From positions 1-64,000 of the forward strand of contig NZ_JNYY01000028.1 in assembly GCF_000716785.1 (NCBI RefSeq): 64,000 nucleotides of DNA, given 5' to 3'. The notes beneath the pieces were generated by a model. It did not search any database, was not told the DNA's origin, and was given only the letters and a program-made list of their open reading frames with translations. This DNA comes from Amycolatopsis vancoresmycina (lineage in GTDB: Bacteria > Actinomycetota > Actinomycetes > Mycobacteriales > Pseudonocardiaceae). Shown in pieces: positions 63,464-64,000 of the stretch. The translations under genes were made by a program, and so were the position numbers. The first letter of the stretch is position 1; each line of letters starts with the position of its first letter.

Positions 63464-64000
63464 ATGACCTTCGACTTCGCCGGCTTCCCCGACGCCGCAC
63501 TGGCCGCGATCCCCCGCGTCGACCTCGGTGGCTGGCCGACGCCGCTGCACGCGGCCCCGCGGCTCGGCGAAGCACTGGGCCTGCGGAACCTCTGGCTCAA
63601 GCGCGACGACGTGCACCCGCTCGGCGCCGGCGGCAACAAGCTCCGCAAGCTGGAGTACCACCTCGGCGCCGCGCAGGTGGCCGGCGCGGACACCGTGATC
63701 ACCTTCGGCGCGCTCCAGACCAACCACGGCCGGCAGACCGCCGCGGCGTGCGCGAAGCTCGGCCTGCGCTGCGAACTCGTGCTCACCGCCAAGGTCCCGC
63801 GTGACGGCGAGGCGTACGAACGCGGCGGCAACCTGCCCCTCGACCGGCTCTTCGGCGCGACCGTCCACATCTGCGCCGACGGCGAGGAGACCGGCCGCAC
63901 CTACGACCGTCTCGTCGCCGAAGCGCGGGAAGACGGCCGGAAGGTCTTCACCATCCCGGTCGGCGGCTCCAACGACCTCGGCGCGCTCGGCTACGTCCGC
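63464..64000 (+). CDS. PLP-dependent D-cysteine desulfhydrase/ACC deaminase-like enzyme, 5' part
   Basis: 179 codons are visible from ATG 63464 to the right edge; the gene continues outside. Fold-type II PLP enzyme: WPTPLHAAPRLGEALGLRNLWLKRDDVHPLGAGGNKLRKLEYHLG (PLP Lys in GGNKLRKLEY), ITFGALQTNHGRQTAAACAKLG and TIPVGGSNDLGALGYVR. The wording fits the 1-aminocyclopropane-1-carboxylate deaminase/D-cysteine desulfhydrase group; which of the two cannot be decided without the C-terminal part. It shares a 86-bp divergent promoter with the amidase operon. Confidence 0.88.
   Translation, partial: MTFDFAGFPDAALAAIPRVDLGGWPTPLHAAPRLGEALGLRNLWLKRDDVHPLGAGGNKLRKLEYHLGAAQVAGADTVITFGALQTNHGRQTAAACAKLGLRCELVLTAKVPRDGEAYERGGNLPLDRLFGATVHICADGEETGRTYDRLVAEAREDGRKVFTIPVGGSNDLGALGYVR

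Overview
The window is chromosomal DNA from a high-GC actinomycete. A Pseudonocardiaceae member such as Amycolatopsis is the most likely source, inferred from the strong G/C third-codon bias, the glnX-glnH-pknG operon, the XRE/DUF5753 and DUF397 proteins, the S-adenosyl methyltransferase (DUF574) paralogs, many GTG/TTG starts, ATGA/GTGA gene overlaps and leaderless-type promoters. There is no phage, transposase, conjugation module or CRISPR array, so this is largely core and lineage-specific chromosome.

Layout. 1-5055: the 5' part of pcaB, a TMEM175-like channel, a DinB-like protein and a secreted DUF11 protein, followed by a decay zone around a tRNA-Lys (a P-loop kinase with an internal deletion, a frameshifted DUF916 gene, and a BMP-lipoprotein tail with an in-frame stop). 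5132-8837: a SixA-type phosphatase, a secreted alginate-lyase-family enzyme with a leader hairpin, a secreted trypsin-like protease and two small membrane proteins. 9282-12429: a class III lanthionine synthetase (LanKC) with no visible precursor peptide, followed by a run of stem-loops with a shared 15-nt core, a pair of DnaA-box-like repeats and an isolated damage-type promoter. 12430-16988: hot-dog thioesterase, hydroxyacid-oxoacid transhydrogenase, ThDP enzyme, a small ORF behind a second damage-type promoter, a cold-shock protein and a CopZ-like protein. 17184-20337: a reduced acetoin-like cluster (AcoX, degenerate E1-alpha, GAF regulator).

20556-25637: glnX-glnH-pknG, sensing extracellular Asp/Glu-type amino acids and controlling 2-oxoglutarate metabolism. 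25697-31585: PaaI-type thioesterase, MHS transporter, a 34-aa membrane peptide, a SigE-family sigma operon, an L,D-transpeptidase lipoprotein and a second cold-shock gene. 31691-35574: a ribbon-helix-helix-like protein, a gene-free stretch with 21-bp repeats and hairpins, two conserved hypothetical genes, a tRNA Glu-Asp-Phe cluster, a methyltransferase and a YCII protein. 35608-44931: arylamine N-acetyltransferase, PAS-GGDEF-EAL protein, rhomboid-like protein, PPOX/TetR pair, NCS2 permease, and a MetE-like/NIPSNAP/IclR operon. 45035-47418: flavin reductase plus 4-hydroxybenzoate hydroxylase (pobA), which would feed the pathway that contains pcaB.

47471-64000: an autoregulated-looking HTH/Clp-N protein, gnd, an MBL hydrolase, an XRE/DUF5753 regulator with a three-methyltransferase operon, small unknown ORFs, DUF397, a four-gene membrane/secreted cassette that may handle copper, an alpha/beta hydrolase divergent from a CGNR regulator, an MpaB-like protein/TetR/amidase operon, and the start of a PLP deaminase.

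The most distinctive non-genic signals are: a 46-nt palindrome present three times at gene 3' ends, twice supplying the stop codon; the hairpin array after lanKC; two PafBC-type promoters; and the paired GTCAAC-N5-GTTGAC operators on the Clp-N gene.
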